Assembly (NCBI RefSeq): GCF_021601385.1
Contig: NZ_BQHO01000032.1
Span: 1-64,000 of the forward strand
Reading direction: 5' to 3'
From: Pseudomonas parasichuanensis
GTDB lineage: Bacteria > Pseudomonadota > Gammaproteobacteria > Pseudomonadales > Pseudomonadaceae
Length of the DNA stretch: 64,000 nt
The notes below the pieces were generated by a model that worked only from the letters and a program-made list of their open reading frames with translations, ran no database searches and was not told where the DNA came from. Within the stretch, counting starts at the first letter, position 1; every line of letters begins with the position of its first letter. Shown here one piece after another: positions 45,382-54,948 of the stretch. Both the position numbers and the translations under genes were made by a program.

Positions 45382-47016
45382 CTACACCCTGAACTGGCGC
45401 AGCAGCTGTTCCAAATCATCGCTCAACCGCGCCAACGCAGTCCCCGCATCACTGGACTGACGCGCGGCCTCGGCGGTCTGCTGGGATAGCCCGGCGGTTT
45501 CGGTGACGTTGCGGTTGATCTCTTCCACCACATGGGACTGCTGCAGGGTGGCGCTGGCGATCGAGGCGTTGAGTGCGCCCAGGTTGTTCAGGGCATGGCT
45601 GATGGCGTCCAGGCTGGTGCCGGCCTCGCGGGCCTGCTCGACGGTCTGGCGCGAGGCCTCGCTGCTGGTGTCGATGGCCTTGACCGCTGCCTCGGACTGC
45701 CCCTGCAGGTGCTCGATCATGGTCTGGATCTCGGCAGTCGACTGGGCGGTGCGCTGGGCCAGCAGGCGCACCTCGTCGGCGACCACGGCGAATCCACGCC
45801 CTTGTTCGCCGGCACGGGCCGCCTCGATGGCAGCGTTGAGGGCGAGCAGGTTGGTCTGTTCGGCGATGGCGCGGATCACTTCCAGCACGCCGCCGATCCT
45901 GGTGCTGTGGCTGGCCAGTTCGCGGATCACCTGCACCGCCTGCTCGATGGTCGCCGAGAGCCGGTCGATCTGCTGCAGGCTGCCATGGATCGCCTGCTGG
46001 CCATGGCCGACCTGCTGCTGCGCGTCGCGCATTTCGCTGGCGGCCTGTTCGGCATGCTTGGCCACGTCGTGCACGGCGTAGCTGACTTCGTTGATGGCCG
46101 TGGCCACCTGGTCCATCTGCAGCGACTGCTGGGTGCTGCGCGCCTGGGCGGAACCTGCGCTGTCGCCGACCTGCCCCGCTGACGCGGCAAGGGCGTGGGC
46201 GGCGCCCTGCAGCTGGCCGACCACGCCCTGCAGCTTGCCGTTGAAACGGTTGAAGTGTTCGCCCAGGTGGGTGATTTCGTCGCGCCCGTGGGTGTCCAGG
46301 CGCCGGGTCAGGTCGCTCTCGCCGCTGGCGATGTTGCCCATGGCCTGCACTGCCTCCTGTAGCGGGCGGGCGATGCTGCGGGCAATCAGCATCACCACCA
46401 GTGCCATCAGCAGGGCGATGCCCAGCCCCACCAGCGACGCATCACGCAGTTGGCGGGCGAACTCGGCTTGCACATCGTCGATATAGACACCCGAGCCGAT
46501 CACCCAGCCCCATGGCTCGAACAGCTGAATATACGAAGTCTTGGCCACCGGTTCGCTGGCGCCCGGCTTGGGCCAGCGGTAGTCGACCGGGCCGGCGCCC
46601 TGGGCGCGGGCCAGCTTGACCATTTCGTTGAACACGGCAAAACCGTCAGGGTCGCGGATGGCCGAGAGATCCTGGCCATCGAGCTTGGGGTTGGCCGGGT
46701 GCATGATCATCTTCGGTTGCAGGTCGTTGATCCAGAAGTAGTCGCTCTGGTCGTAGCGCAGCCCGCGCACCACCTGCAGCGCCTGTTGCTGGGCGGCTTG
46801 GCGGCTGAGGGTGCCGGCAGCCTCCTGGCCTTGGTAGTAAGCCAGCACGCCTGCGGCGGTCTGCACCACATGGCGGGTTTTCTCGGCCTTGGCCTGGTAA
46901 AGGTCACCGTGGATCTGGCGCAGCATCAACAGCCCCAGCACCAGCAACATGGCCACTGCCACTACCAGGATCAGCCACAAGCGGCGGCTGATCGACATCG
47001 ACCTCAGGGTTTTCAT
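45382..47016 (-). CDS. mcpP: Methyl-accepting chemotaxis protein with periplasmic single-Cache sensor (McpP-like)
   Basis: The 544-residue receptor has a membrane helix at about residues 12-30, a periplasmic sCache_2-type sensor containing [11 protein letters not shown] and [12 protein letters not shown], a second helix near 190-212, a HAMP domain and a signalling domain with [25 protein letters not shown]-type hairpin tip sequence. No CheR-tethering pentapeptide is seen. McpP of P. putida senses small carboxylates such as acetate, pyruvate and lactate. The symbol rests on the sensor type and the divergent uppP neighbour, as I recall in P. putida, and is tentative. Confidence 0.82.
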   Translation of the reverse strand: MKTLRSMSISRRLWLILVVAVAMLLVLGLLMLRQIHGDLYQAKAEKTRHVVQTAAGVLAYYQGQEAAGTLSRQAAQQQALQVVRGLRYDQSDYFWINDLQPKMIMHPANPKLDGQDLSAIRDPDGFAVFNEMVKLARAQGAGPVDYRWPKPGASEPVAKTSYIQLFEPWGWVIGSGVYIDDVQAEFARQLRDASLVGLGIALLMALVVMLIARSIARPLQEAVQAMGNIASGESDLTRRLDTHGRDEITHLGEHFNRFNGKLQGVVGQLQGAAHALAASAGQVGDSAGSAQARSTQQSLQMDQVATAINEVSYAVHDVAKHAEQAASEMRDAQQQVGHGQQAIHGSLQQIDRLSATIEQAVQVIRELASHSTRIGGVLEVIRAIAEQTNLLALNAAIEAARAGEQGRGFAVVADEVRLLAQRTAQSTAEIQTMIEHLQGQSEAAVKAIDTSSEASRQTVEQAREAGTSLDAISHALNNLGALNASIASATLQQSHVVEEINRNVTETAGLSQQTAEAARQSSDAGTALARLSDDLEQLLRQFRV

Positions 47017-47310
47017 GATGCGTTACTCCGGTCTTGTTCTTTTTATCGAGGGCATCCAAGCATGCTTTGCCGCCAAGCCACACACGACCAACGGCTAAGT
47101 GCGTGCTGCGGGCGATCCGTGTTGCAGGTAACGCAAGCCTTGAACCAAGGCCTCTGCTAGGATTTCGGCCGTGCCAGATGAAACCTTTAGGCCGCCGGGC
47201 ATTTGTGCTGGCGTTGCCACTGCTGTCGCTGTAAAACAGCCGCGCCGCGTGCGGCTACTACGTGCAAATCACTACAAGCGGCCCGCCAGGAGCGGTGCTG
47301 CATCGGGGGA

Positions 47311-48144
47311 ATGATGGATTTTTGGAGTGCCTTGCAGGCAATCATCTTGGGCGTTGTCGAGGGCCTGACGGAGTTCTTGCCGATTTCGAGCACCGGGCAC
47401 CAGATCATCGTCGCCGACCTGATCGGTTTTGGCGGTGAGCGCGCCATGGCGTTCAACATCATCATCCAGCTGGGCGCGATCCTCGCGGTGGTCTGGGAGT
47501 TCCGGCGCAAGATCTTCGACGTGGTGCTGGGGTTGCCCACGCAAGCACCGGCGCGGCGCTTCACCGCCAACCTGCTGATCGCCTTCATGCCGGCGGTGGT
47601 GCTGGGGGTGCTGTTCGCCGACCTGATCCATGAGTACCTGTTCAACCCGATCACCGTGGCTGCGGCCCTGGTGGTCGGCGGGGTGATCATGCTCTGGGCC
47701 GAACGTCGTCAGCACCGGATCGAGGTGGACCATGTCGACGAAATGAGCTGGCACCACGCACTGAAGATCGGCCTCGTCCAGTGCCTGGCGATGATCCCGG
47801 GCACTTCGCGCTCCGGCTCGACCATCATCGGCGGCCTGCTGTTCGGCCTGTCGCGCAAGGCGGCCACCGAGTTCTCGTTCTTCCTGGCCATGCCGACCAT
47901 GGTCGGTGCGGCGGTGTATTCGGGCTACAAGTACCGTGAGCTGTTCCAGCCCGGCGACCTGCCGGTGTTTGCCCTGGGCTTCGTGGTGTCGTTCATCTTC
48001 GCCATGATCGCCGTGCGCGCGCTGCTCAAGTTCATCGCCAACCACAGCTACGCCGCGTTCGCCTGGTACCGCATCGTCTTTGGCCTGTTGATTCTGGCCA
48101 CCTGGGAGTTCGGCTGGGTCGACTGGTCGACGGCGCACGGCTGA
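47311..48144 (+). CDS. uppP: Undecaprenyl-diphosphatase UppP (BacA)
   Basis: The 277-residue membrane protein carries both UppP signatures, [14 protein letters not shown] and [13 protein letters not shown], which form the active site. It dephosphorylates undecaprenyl diphosphate to recycle the lipid carrier for cell-wall synthesis and gives bacitracin tolerance. ATG codons occur at 47311 and 47314 behind GGGGGA; the second has better spacing. Its stop overlaps the next start as TGATG. Confidence 0.93.
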   Translation: MMDFWSALQAIILGVVEGLTEFLPISSTGHQIIVADLIGFGGERAMAFNIIIQLGAILAVVWEFRRKIFDVVLGLPTQAPARRFTANLLIAFMPAVVLGVLFADLIHEYLFNPITVAAALVVGGVIMLWAERRQHRIEVDHVDEMSWHHALKIGLVQCLAMIPGTSRSGSTIIGGLLFGLSRKAATEFSFFLAMPTMVGAAVYSGYKYRELFQPGDLPVFALGFVVSFIFAMIAVRALLKFIANHSYAAFAWYRIVFGLLILATWEFGWVDWSTAHG

Positions 48145-48566
48145 TGGCGCGCCCGCAAACCGCTGCCCGCGGTGAGGCCCAGGGCGTACGCAATCCACGC
48201 CTGAAGCTGCTGGCGCTGGCCGGGCTGTGCCTGTTGCCGGTAATGGGCGGCCTGCAGATGGGGCTGAGTGGGGAGTCGTGGCTGCCGTTGGCGCTGTACC
48301 CGCTGGTGAGCCTGGTGAGCCTGCTGTTGTACTGGCAGGACAAGCAGCAGGCGCGCAGCCAGGCCTGGCGCACGCCGGAGAAAGTGCTGCATGCCAGCGA
48401 GCTGCTCGGCGGCTGGCCTGGGGCGCTGCTGGCCCAGCAGCTGTTTCGGCACAAGACCCGCAAGCTGTCCTACCAACTGGTGTTCTGGGGCATCGTCGCG
48501 CTGCACCAGGTGTTCTGGTTCGATCACCTGTTGCTGGGTGGCCGCGGGTTGGGGCAGTTGCTGTAG
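48144..48566 (+). CDS. DUF1294-family small membrane protein
   Basis: The 140-residue protein has three to four membrane helices and the DUF1294 motifs YWQDKQQARSQAWRTPEKVLH and WPGALLAQQLFRHKTRKLSYQ. The family's function is unknown. It overlaps uppP by one base and is likely cotranslated with it. Confidence 0.85.
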   Translation: MARPQTAARGEAQGVRNPRLKLLALAGLCLLPVMGGLQMGLSGESWLPLALYPLVSLVSLLLYWQDKQQARSQAWRTPEKVLHASELLGGWPGALLAQQLFRHKTRKLSYQLVFWGIVALHQVFWFDHLLLGGRGLGQLL

Positions 48567-48601
48567 CCGGTTTCGAGTCGCCTGCAAGGGCTGCATGATT
48601 T

Positions 48602-48718
48602 CTGTAGGAGCGGCCTTTTGCCGCGAAAGGGCTGCGCAGCGGCCCCAGATTTTAGGGTTGACTCAAGATTGCCGGGGCTGCTTTGCAGCCCTTTCGCGGC
48701 ACAAGGCCGCTCCTACAG
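48602..48718. repeat. REP pair, CGGCCTTG type
   Basis: CTGTAGGAGCGGCCTTTTGC faces GGCACAAGGCCGCTCCTACA across a spacer, between the convergent DUF1294 and yjbR-like genes. Confidence 0.8.
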
Positions 48719-48773
48719 TGGATGTGCAAACCCATTAAGTTGGCAACTGGCCTGGCAGCGATGAGGCCAGCCC

Positions 48774-49136
48774 TCAGCCGATCAACAATCCCACCTGAGC
48801 CCGCTTCGGCAGGCGCCGCACCACCAGTTGGTGTGAGCGACGCAGCAGATCGCACAGCTCGTCCCGGCCCATGGGGTAGGGCGCGACCATGCTGACCCAC
48901 TTCGCCCGTGCCAGATAAGGCGCCGGGCGAATCCCCGGCCGGTCGCAGTAGCCCAGGAACAGGTCGTCGGCCACCTTGAACGACAGGCCGGCGCCGCCCA
49001 GGTCGGCGACCGCGAACATCTTGTTGCCGGCCACCGAAAACACCCGGATCCCGCCCCACTTGTAATCCTCACGCGCGCCCGGCAACGCCAGGCAGAACTG
49101 CGCGATCTGTTCCTCGGTCATCCTTTTCTCAGACAT
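48774..49136 (-). CDS. MmcQ/YjbR-family DNA-binding-fold protein
   Basis: The 120-residue protein has the YjbR pattern FCLALPGAREDYKWGGIRVFSV and a later LARAKWVSM motif. The fold resembles a double-wing DNA-binding domain but the role is unknown. ATG 49136 overlaps the last 8 bp of the LysR gene, so the two are probably cotranscribed. Confidence 0.85.
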   Translation of the reverse strand: MSEKRMTEEQIAQFCLALPGAREDYKWGGIRVFSVAGNKMFAVADLGGAGLSFKVADDLFLGYCDRPGIRPAPYLARAKWVSMVAPYPMGRDELCDLLRRSHQLVVRRLPKRAQVGLLIG

Positions 49137-50031
49137 AGCGCTCTCCACAGGCTTCAAACGAAATCGCCAGGTGATCGATCCACGCCCGCACCGCTGGCAG
49201 CAAGCCGCGCCGGTGCGGATATACCGCCTGCAGGTAGCCGCCGGGCAGCGACCAGTCCGGCAGCAGGCGCACCAGTTCGCCCCGAGCCAGCTCTTCCTCG
49301 CAGAACATGCTCGGCAGCGCGGTGAAGCCCAGGCCGGCACGCACGGCGGCGTTGCGCACAACGAAGTCATCAATGGCCAGGCGCGGCTCCAGCGCTACGT
49401 CCTCCTGGCGGCCGTCCGGCCCATGCAGGCGCAGGTGCACCAGCCGGTCCGCCTCGGCGGCGCCCAGCACCGGCAGCCTGGCAAGCTCGGCGGGCTCGCG
49501 GATATGGTCGGCAAAACCCGGCGCGGCCACCAGCTGCATCTGCGCCTGGCGCAGGCGCCGGGTGACCAGGGCCGGGTCTTCGTCGCCCAGGTCGCGCACG
49601 CGCAGGGCCACGTCGATGCCTTCGGAAATCAAGTCGACCCGGCGGTTGAGCAGCACCATGTCCAGCTGCACCAGCGGGTATTGGGCCAGAAAACGGCTGA
49701 TCACGTCGGGCAGGAAGGCATGGGCCAGGGCCACCGGGCAAGACACCCGCAGCCGCCCGCGGGGTTCGCTGGACATGCTGGCCACCACTTCATCGGCCAT
49801 CTCCGCCTCCAGCAGCATTGCCTGGCAATGGTGCAGGTAGCGTTCGCCCACGGCGGTCAGCTTCAATTGCCGGGTGGTGCGCTGCAGCAGGCGGGTGCCC
49901 AGGCGCTCTTCCAGTTCGGCAATACGCCGGGACAAGCGCGACTTGGGGATGCCCAACTGGCGGCCGGCGGCGGCGAAACCACCGGCTTCGACCACCTGGG
50001 CGAAATAGAAGAGGTCGTTGAGGTCTTGCAT
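49129..50031 (-). CDS. LysR-family transcriptional regulator
   Basis: The 300-residue protein has an N-terminal winged helix (FAAAGRQLGIPKSRLSRRIAELEERLG) and a C-terminal periplasmic-binding-like effector domain. It is divergent from azoR with a 133-bp gap, the usual layout when a LysR protein controls the neighbouring gene. The effector is not evident; quinones or electrophiles would fit (inference). Confidence 0.9.
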   Translation of the reverse strand: MQDLNDLFYFAQVVEAGGFAAAGRQLGIPKSRLSRRIAELEERLGTRLLQRTTRQLKLTAVGERYLHHCQAMLLEAEMADEVVASMSSEPRGRLRVSCPVALAHAFLPDVISRFLAQYPLVQLDMVLLNRRVDLISEGIDVALRVRDLGDEDPALVTRRLRQAQMQLVAAPGFADHIREPAELARLPVLGAAEADRLVHLRLHGPDGRQEDVALEPRLAIDDFVVRNAAVRAGLGFTALPSMFCEEELARGELVRLLPDWSLPGGYLQAVYPHRRGLLPAVRAWIDHLAISFEACGERYV

Positions 50032-50164
50032 GGAACCGTCTCATTGTTCTACCAGTGGGACAAACTAACGCATTTTTGCTGCCTTATCAGCCATTCGAAG
50101 TGTCGATAGGATTCTCCCCATCGTGATCGCCCACCGCCGCGGTCTTCATTCACAGGAGAGTCCC

Positions 50165-50776
50165 ATGAAACTGTTGCACATCGATTCGAGCATTCTGGGC
50201 GACAATTCCGCCTCCCGTCAGCTGAGCCGCGAAGTGGTCGACGCCTGGAAAGCCGCCGACCCAAGCATCGAAGTGGTCTACCGCGACCTGGCGGCCGACG
50301 CCATCAGCCACTTCTCCGCCGCCACCCTGGTGGCTGCCGGTACCCCGCAGGACCTGCGTGACGCCGCCCAGGCCCATGAAGCCCAGCTCAGCGCCGAGAC
50401 CCTGGAAGAGTTCCTGGCCGCCGACGCGGTGGTGATCGGTGCGCCGATGTACAACTTCAGCGTGCCGACCCAGCTCAAGGCCTGGATCGACCGCATCGCC
50501 GTGGCCGGCAAGACCTTCCGCTACACCGAAGCCGGCCCTGAAGGCCTCTGCGGAGACAAGAAAGTGATCCTGGTGTCCACCGCCGGCGGCCTGCACCAGG
50601 GCCAGCCAACCGGCGTTGGCCATGAAGACTTCCTCAACGTCTTCCTGGGCTTCATCGGCATCACCGATGTCGAAACCGTCCGCGCCCACGGCCTGGCCTA
50701 CGGCCCAGAGCACCGCGCCAAGGCCATCGACGCGGCCCAGGCGCAGATCGCCGGCGAGCTGTTCGCTGCCGCCTGA
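50165..50776 (+). CDS. azoR: FMN-dependent NADH-azoreductase/quinone reductase
   Basis: The 203-residue flavodoxin-fold enzyme starts [20 protein letters not shown] and contains [18 protein letters not shown], both AzoR signatures for FMN binding. It reduces quinones and azo dyes by two-electron transfer with NADH, protecting from thiol and quinone stress. GGAG precedes ATG 50165, and a terminator follows the gene. Confidence 0.93.
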   Translation: MKLLHIDSSILGDNSASRQLSREVVDAWKAADPSIEVVYRDLAADAISHFSAATLVAAGTPQDLRDAAQAHEAQLSAETLEEFLAADAVVIGAPMYNFSVPTQLKAWIDRIAVAGKTFRYTEAGPEGLCGDKKVILVSTAGGLHQGQPTGVGHEDFLNVFLGFIGITDVETVRAHGLAYGPEHRAKAIDAAQAQIAGELFAAA

Positions 50777-50794
50777 TCCCTTCAGGTAATACAA

Positions 50795-50830
50795 AGCCGA
50801 TCGTCGCCCAGAGCGCCGGTCGGCTTTTTT
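50795..50830 (+). terminator. Rho-independent terminator after azoR
   Basis: AGCCGATCG pairs with CGGTCGGCT (one G-T pair) across a loop and is followed by six T residues. Confidence 0.85.
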
Positions 50831-50910
50831 CATTCAGTTTTCATGTAGCTGTGCTTGGCCGGGTTCTATGCTGGCAAAATACGTCCGCCCGGTCACGGGA
50901 GCGCCCCTGC

Positions 50911-51969
50911 ATGACTCCGTTTCGCACCCTGTTGGCCATTGCCCTGTTTGGCGGCCTGCTGGCCCAGGCCAACGCGGCATCCTGGGTGGCCGGCCTGCAT
51001 CGGCTCACCCTGGCCGACCCGGTGGACAGCAAGCCCATGCAGGCTTTGGTGTTCTACCCCTCCAGCGGCGAAGCGCGCCCGGTGCGCATCGAGGGCTATC
51101 AGACCCGGGTGGCCCAGGACGCACCCGTGGCGATGGGCCGCTTCCCTCTATTAGTTATCTCCCATGGCAATACCGGGAGCCCCATGGCCCTGCACGACCT
51201 GGCCAACGGCCTGGCACGCCAGGGCTTCGTGGTGGTGGCGGTGATCCACCCCGGCGACAACAGCCGCGACCGCAGCCGCCTCGGGACGCTCAGTAACCTC
51301 TATGGGCGGCCGCTGCAGGTCAGCGCCGCGATCACCGCCGCGCGCACCGATGCGTTGGTCGGCCCTTATCTGAATGACGGCAAAGTCGGGGTGATCGGCT
51401 ATTCGGCCGGTGGCGAGACCGCGTTGATCCTGTCTGGCGCGCAACCCGACCTCGATCGCCTGCGCCGTTATTGCCAGGAACGCCCCAACGACGCCGACGC
51501 CTGCAAGACCCATGGCGTGCTGATCGCTGACCACAGCGAACTGGGGCCGCGGGCCGATAAGCGGGTGGGGGCGGTAATGCTGATGGCGCCGCTGAGCCTG
51601 ATGTTCGGCCGCCACGCCCTGGTCGGGGTGCATGTGCCGGCGCTGATCTATAGCGGCGACTCGGACCAGTTGCTGGCCCTGGAGCACAATGCCGACGCCC
51701 TGGCGCGCAAGCTGCCGCAGACGCCGGACTACCGGTTACTGGCCGGGGCCGGGCATTTCGTGTTCATGGCGCCGTGCGATGACGAGCAACACCAGCGCAT
51801 GCCGGTATTGTGCAAGGACGCCGACGGTGTCGACCGCCGGCATATCCACCGCTCGCTGCGCAGCGAAACCACGGCTTTTTTCAGCCAGGCACTGGGTGCG
51901 CCTGAGCCTGCCGAGCGATCAGCCGCGCTGGGCGCGTCGGGCCAGCAGCAGCGTAAGGCCAACCCCTGA
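50911..51969 (+). CDS. Secreted or periplasmic alpha/beta hydrolase (dienelactone-hydrolase-like)
   Basis: The 352-residue protein has a signal peptide (LLAIALFGGLLAQANA) and the hydrolase core: oxyanion-side segment LLVISHGNTGSP, nucleophile elbow GYSAGGE (Ser), an acid in YSGDSDQLL and His in GAGHFVF. The substrate, an ester or lactone, cannot be inferred. The 3' end overlaps the convergent MFS gene by about 50 bp. Confidence 0.83.
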   Translation: MTPFRTLLAIALFGGLLAQANAASWVAGLHRLTLADPVDSKPMQALVFYPSSGEARPVRIEGYQTRVAQDAPVAMGRFPLLVISHGNTGSPMALHDLANGLARQGFVVVAVIHPGDNSRDRSRLGTLSNLYGRPLQVSAAITAARTDALVGPYLNDGKVGVIGYSAGGETALILSGAQPDLDRLRRYCQERPNDADACKTHGVLIADHSELGPRADKRVGAVMLMAPLSLMFGRHALVGVHVPALIYSGDSDQLLALEHNADALARKLPQTPDYRLLAGAGHFVFMAPCDDEQHQRMPVLCKDADGVDRRHIHRSLRSETTAFFSQALGAPEPAERSAALGASGQQQRKANP

Positions 51970-53097
51970 CAAGGCGAGCAGGGCCGCGACGGCGAAGATC
52001 GAGGCATAGCCCAGCTGAATCGCTACCGCGCCCATCAGCGGGCCGGCGATGGCCAGGGCCAGGTCGAAGAACACCGCATAGGCACCCAGCCCGGCACCCC
52101 GGCTGTTGCTGGGCACCTGCCTGATCGCCTCGACGCCCAGCGCCGGGTACACCAGCGACAGGCCGAAGCCGGTCAGCCCTGCGCCGACCATCGCCCACAA
52201 CGGCGAAGGCGCCAGCCACAACAAGGCCAGCCCCAGCACTTCGGTAGCCATGCAGGCAATCGCCACGTTGTAGCCACCGAAACGGTTGACCGCATTGACG
52301 AACAGCAGCCGCGAGACGATGAAGCACAGGCCGAACGCACTTAGGCACAACGCCGCACCGGTCCAGCCGCGTTCCAGGTAATAAAGGGTGACGAAGGTGG
52401 TCAGGGTGCCGTAGCCGATCGACGCCAGGGTCAGCCCCAGACCGCAGGGCGCCACACGGCCGAAGGCCGACCAGAAGGGCAGGCGCTCGCCGCGCACCAC
52501 CACTACGTCCGGGCGCTTGCGCAGCGCCAGCAAGGCGCCCAGTGCCAGTACCAGCAGCGCCGGCCCCAGCACCCAGAACCCTTGCGCATCCACCAGCAGC
52601 ACGCCGACCGGCGCACCGATGGCGATGGCGCCGTAGGAGGCGATGCCGTTCCACGAGATCACCCGCGCGGTATGCTCCGGCCCCACCTGGCCGATCCCCC
52701 AGCTCAGCGTGGCCACCCCGATCAAGCCTTGGGCGACGCCCAGCAGCAGGCGCCCGCCGAGCAACAGCAGCAGGCTCAGCCAGGGCAGGGTGAGGGTCCA
52801 GGCCGAGAGCAGGGTAAGCACGCCGCAGCCGGCGATGCCGTACAAGCCATAGCGAATCGCCCGCTTGCCGCCCAGGGTATCGGCGACTCGCCCGGCAAAG
52901 GGCCGGCTGAGCAGGGTGGCGAGGTACTGCAGGCCGATGGTAAGGCCGGCGACTACAGCGCCGTAGCCCAGCTGGTCGTGGACATGGCTGGGCAGCACCG
53001 CGATCGGCAGGCCGATGCAGAGGAAGGCGATGAAGGTATAGAAGACGATGGCGAGGATTTGCAGGGTGATACTGGAGGCGGGCTGTTGCACGGTCAT
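51919..53097 (-). CDS. MFS transporter (YhhS/YfcJ-like)
   Basis: The 392-residue protein has twelve predicted helices and the MFS loop motif GRVADTLGGKRAIRYG between helices 2 and 3. It resembles the YhhS/YfcJ group of putative exporters; the substrate is unknown. ATG 53097 is preferred over the GTG two codons upstream. Its 3' end is antisense to the end of the hydrolase gene. Confidence 0.85.
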   Translation of the reverse strand: MTVQQPASSITLQILAIVFYTFIAFLCIGLPIAVLPSHVHDQLGYGAVVAGLTIGLQYLATLLSRPFAGRVADTLGGKRAIRYGLYGIAGCGVLTLLSAWTLTLPWLSLLLLLGGRLLLGVAQGLIGVATLSWGIGQVGPEHTARVISWNGIASYGAIAIGAPVGVLLVDAQGFWVLGPALLVLALGALLALRKRPDVVVVRGERLPFWSAFGRVAPCGLGLTLASIGYGTLTTFVTLYYLERGWTGAALCLSAFGLCFIVSRLLFVNAVNRFGGYNVAIACMATEVLGLALLWLAPSPLWAMVGAGLTGFGLSLVYPALGVEAIRQVPSNSRGAGLGAYAVFFDLALAIAGPLMGAVAIQLGYASIFAVAALLALSGVGLTLLLARRAQRG

Positions 53098-53200
53098 GGG
53101 CACGTTCGCGGGCAGGCGGTTGGGCGTACCGGCATCATGGCCGTTGTAGGGGATAAAAGAAAGCAGGCTAACGAATTATTCGTCTGGCGCTGTTTGCGCC

Positions 53201-53260
53201 CTTCGCGGCACAAGGCCGCTCCTACAGAGGATCGCGGCCTCCTGCAGGAGCGGCCTTGCC
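53201..53260. repeat. REP pair, CGGCCTTG type
   Basis: CGCGGCACAAGGCCGCTCCT and a facing GCAGGAGCGGCCTTGCCG lie upstream of the MFS gene and downstream of ybiT. Confidence 0.75.
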
Positions 53261-53326
53261 GAAGCGTCGGACCGGCCGGAACGGGGCGCAAAGCGCCCCC
53301 AAAATCTCAGGCGCAGCGGCGATTTA

Positions 53327-54913
53327 TCAGATCACCACACCCTGGCTACGCAGGTAGTCGTCATAGGTACCGCTGAAGTCCACGGTACCCTCGGGCGTCA
53401 GCTCGATGATGCGGGTAGCCAGCGACGACACGAACTCACGGTCGTGGCTGACGAACAGCAGGGTGCCCGGGTAGTTTTCCAGCGCCAGGTTCAGCGCCTC
53501 GATCGATTCCATGTCCAGGTGGTTGGTCGGCTCGTCCATCACCAGTACGTTGGGCTTTTGCAGGATCAGCTTGCCGAACAGCATACGGCCCTGTTCACCA
53601 CCGGAAATCACCTTCACCGACTTGAGGATTTCGTCGTTGGAGAACAGCATGCGGCCGAGGGTGCCGCGGATCACCTGCTCACCGCTGGTCCACTGGCCCA
53701 TCCAGTCGAACAGGCTCACGTCGTCTTCGAAGTCGTGGGCGTGGTCCTGGGCGTAGTAGCCCACTTCGGCGCTGTCGGTCCACTTCACTTCGCCCTTGTC
53801 CGGGACCATTTCACCGACCAGGGTGCGCAGCAGGGTGGTTTTGCCGATACCGTTGGGGCCGATGATCGCCACGCGCTCGCCGGCTTCGATGGTGAAGCTG
53901 AAGTCCTTGAACAGCACCTTGTCGTCGAAGGCCTTGGCCATTTTCTCGACGATCACTGCCTGGCGGTGCAGTTTCTTCGTTTGTTCGAAGCGGATGAACG
54001 GGCTGACCCGGCTCGATGGCTTGACTTCGGCCAGCTGGATCTTGTCGATCTGCTTGGCCCGCGAAGTGGCCTGCTTGGCTTTCGAGGCGTTGGCCGAGAA
54101 GCGGCTGACGAAGGTCTGCAGCTCGGCGATCTGGGCTTTCTTCTTGGCGTTGTCCGACAGCAGCTGCTCGCGCGACTGGGTGGCGGCGGTCATGTACTCG
54201 TCGTAGTTGCCCGGGAACAGACGCAGCTCACCGTAGTCCAGGTCGGCCATGTGGGTGCAGACGCTGTTGAGGAAGTGACGGTCGTGGGAAATGATGATCA
54301 TGGTGCTGTTACGCGCCGTGAGGATCGTTTCCAGCCAGCGGATGGTGTTGATGTCCAGGTGGTTGGTTGGTTCGTCGAGCAGCAGCACGTCCGGGTCCGA
54401 GAACAGCGCCTGGGCCAGCAGCACGCGCAGCTTCCAGCCCGGTGCCACTTCGCTCATGGGGCCGAAGTGCTGTTCCAGCGGGATACCCAGGCCCAGCAGC
54501 AGCTCACCGGCGCGGGATTCGGCGGTGTAGCCGTCCATCTCGGCGAATTCGGTTTCCAGCTCGGCGACGGCCATGCCGTCTTCTTCGGTCATTTCTGCCA
54601 GCGAGTAGATGCGATCACGCTCGGCCTTGACCTTCCACAGCTGCTCGTGGCCCATGATCACGGTGTCGATCACGGTGAATTCTTCGTAGGCGAACTGGTC
54701 CTGGCGCAGCTTACCCAGGCGGGTGTTCGGCTCGAGCATCACCTGGCCGGCGGACGGATCCAGGTCACCGCCGAGGATCTTCATGAAGGTCGACTTGCCG
54801 CAGCCGTTGGCGCCGATCAGGCCGTAGCGGTTGCCGTTGTTGAATTTGACCGAGACGTTTTCGAACAGCGGCTTGGCGCCGAATTGCATGGTGATGTTGG
54901 CGGTGGAGATCAA
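53327..54913 (-). CDS. ybiT: ABC-F ATPase YbiT-like (ribosome-associated)
   Basis: The 528-residue protein has two ATPase domains in one chain, with Walker [10 protein letters not shown] and GPNGIGKTT and two [21 protein letters not shown] motifs, joined by a charged linker, and no membrane segments. ABC-F proteins bind the ribosome E site and modulate translation. The start appears to be TTG 54913, preceded by AGGTAAGCCC. Only 35 bp separate it from the stop codon of an integrase, so the original upstream DNA has been replaced by an inserted element. Confidence 0.9.
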   Translation of the reverse strand: MISTANITMQFGAKPLFENVSVKFNNGNRYGLIGANGCGKSTFMKILGGDLDPSAGQVMLEPNTRLGKLRQDQFAYEEFTVIDTVIMGHEQLWKVKAERDRIYSLAEMTEEDGMAVAELETEFAEMDGYTAESRAGELLLGLGIPLEQHFGPMSEVAPGWKLRVLLAQALFSDPDVLLLDEPTNHLDINTIRWLETILTARNSTMIIISHDRHFLNSVCTHMADLDYGELRLFPGNYDEYMTAATQSREQLLSDNAKKKAQIAELQTFVSRFSANASKAKQATSRAKQIDKIQLAEVKPSSRVSPFIRFEQTKKLHRQAVIVEKMAKAFDDKVLFKDFSFTIEAGERVAIIGPNGIGKTTLLRTLVGEMVPDKGEVKWTDSAEVGYYAQDHAHDFEDDVSLFDWMGQWTSGEQVIRGTLGRMLFSNDEILKSVKVISGGEQGRMLFGKLILQKPNVLVMDEPTNHLDMESIEALNLALENYPGTLLFVSHDREFVSSLATRIIELTPEGTVDFSGTYDDYLRSQGVVI

Positions 54914-54948
54914 AGGGCTTACCTATCAATAACTTGGGTGATGCTTTT

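Noticed and set aside
47178-47234. 18-codon ORF with a hydrophobic end upstream of uppP
   Set aside because: There is no convincing ribosome site, and nothing resembling a lipobox or known peptide.
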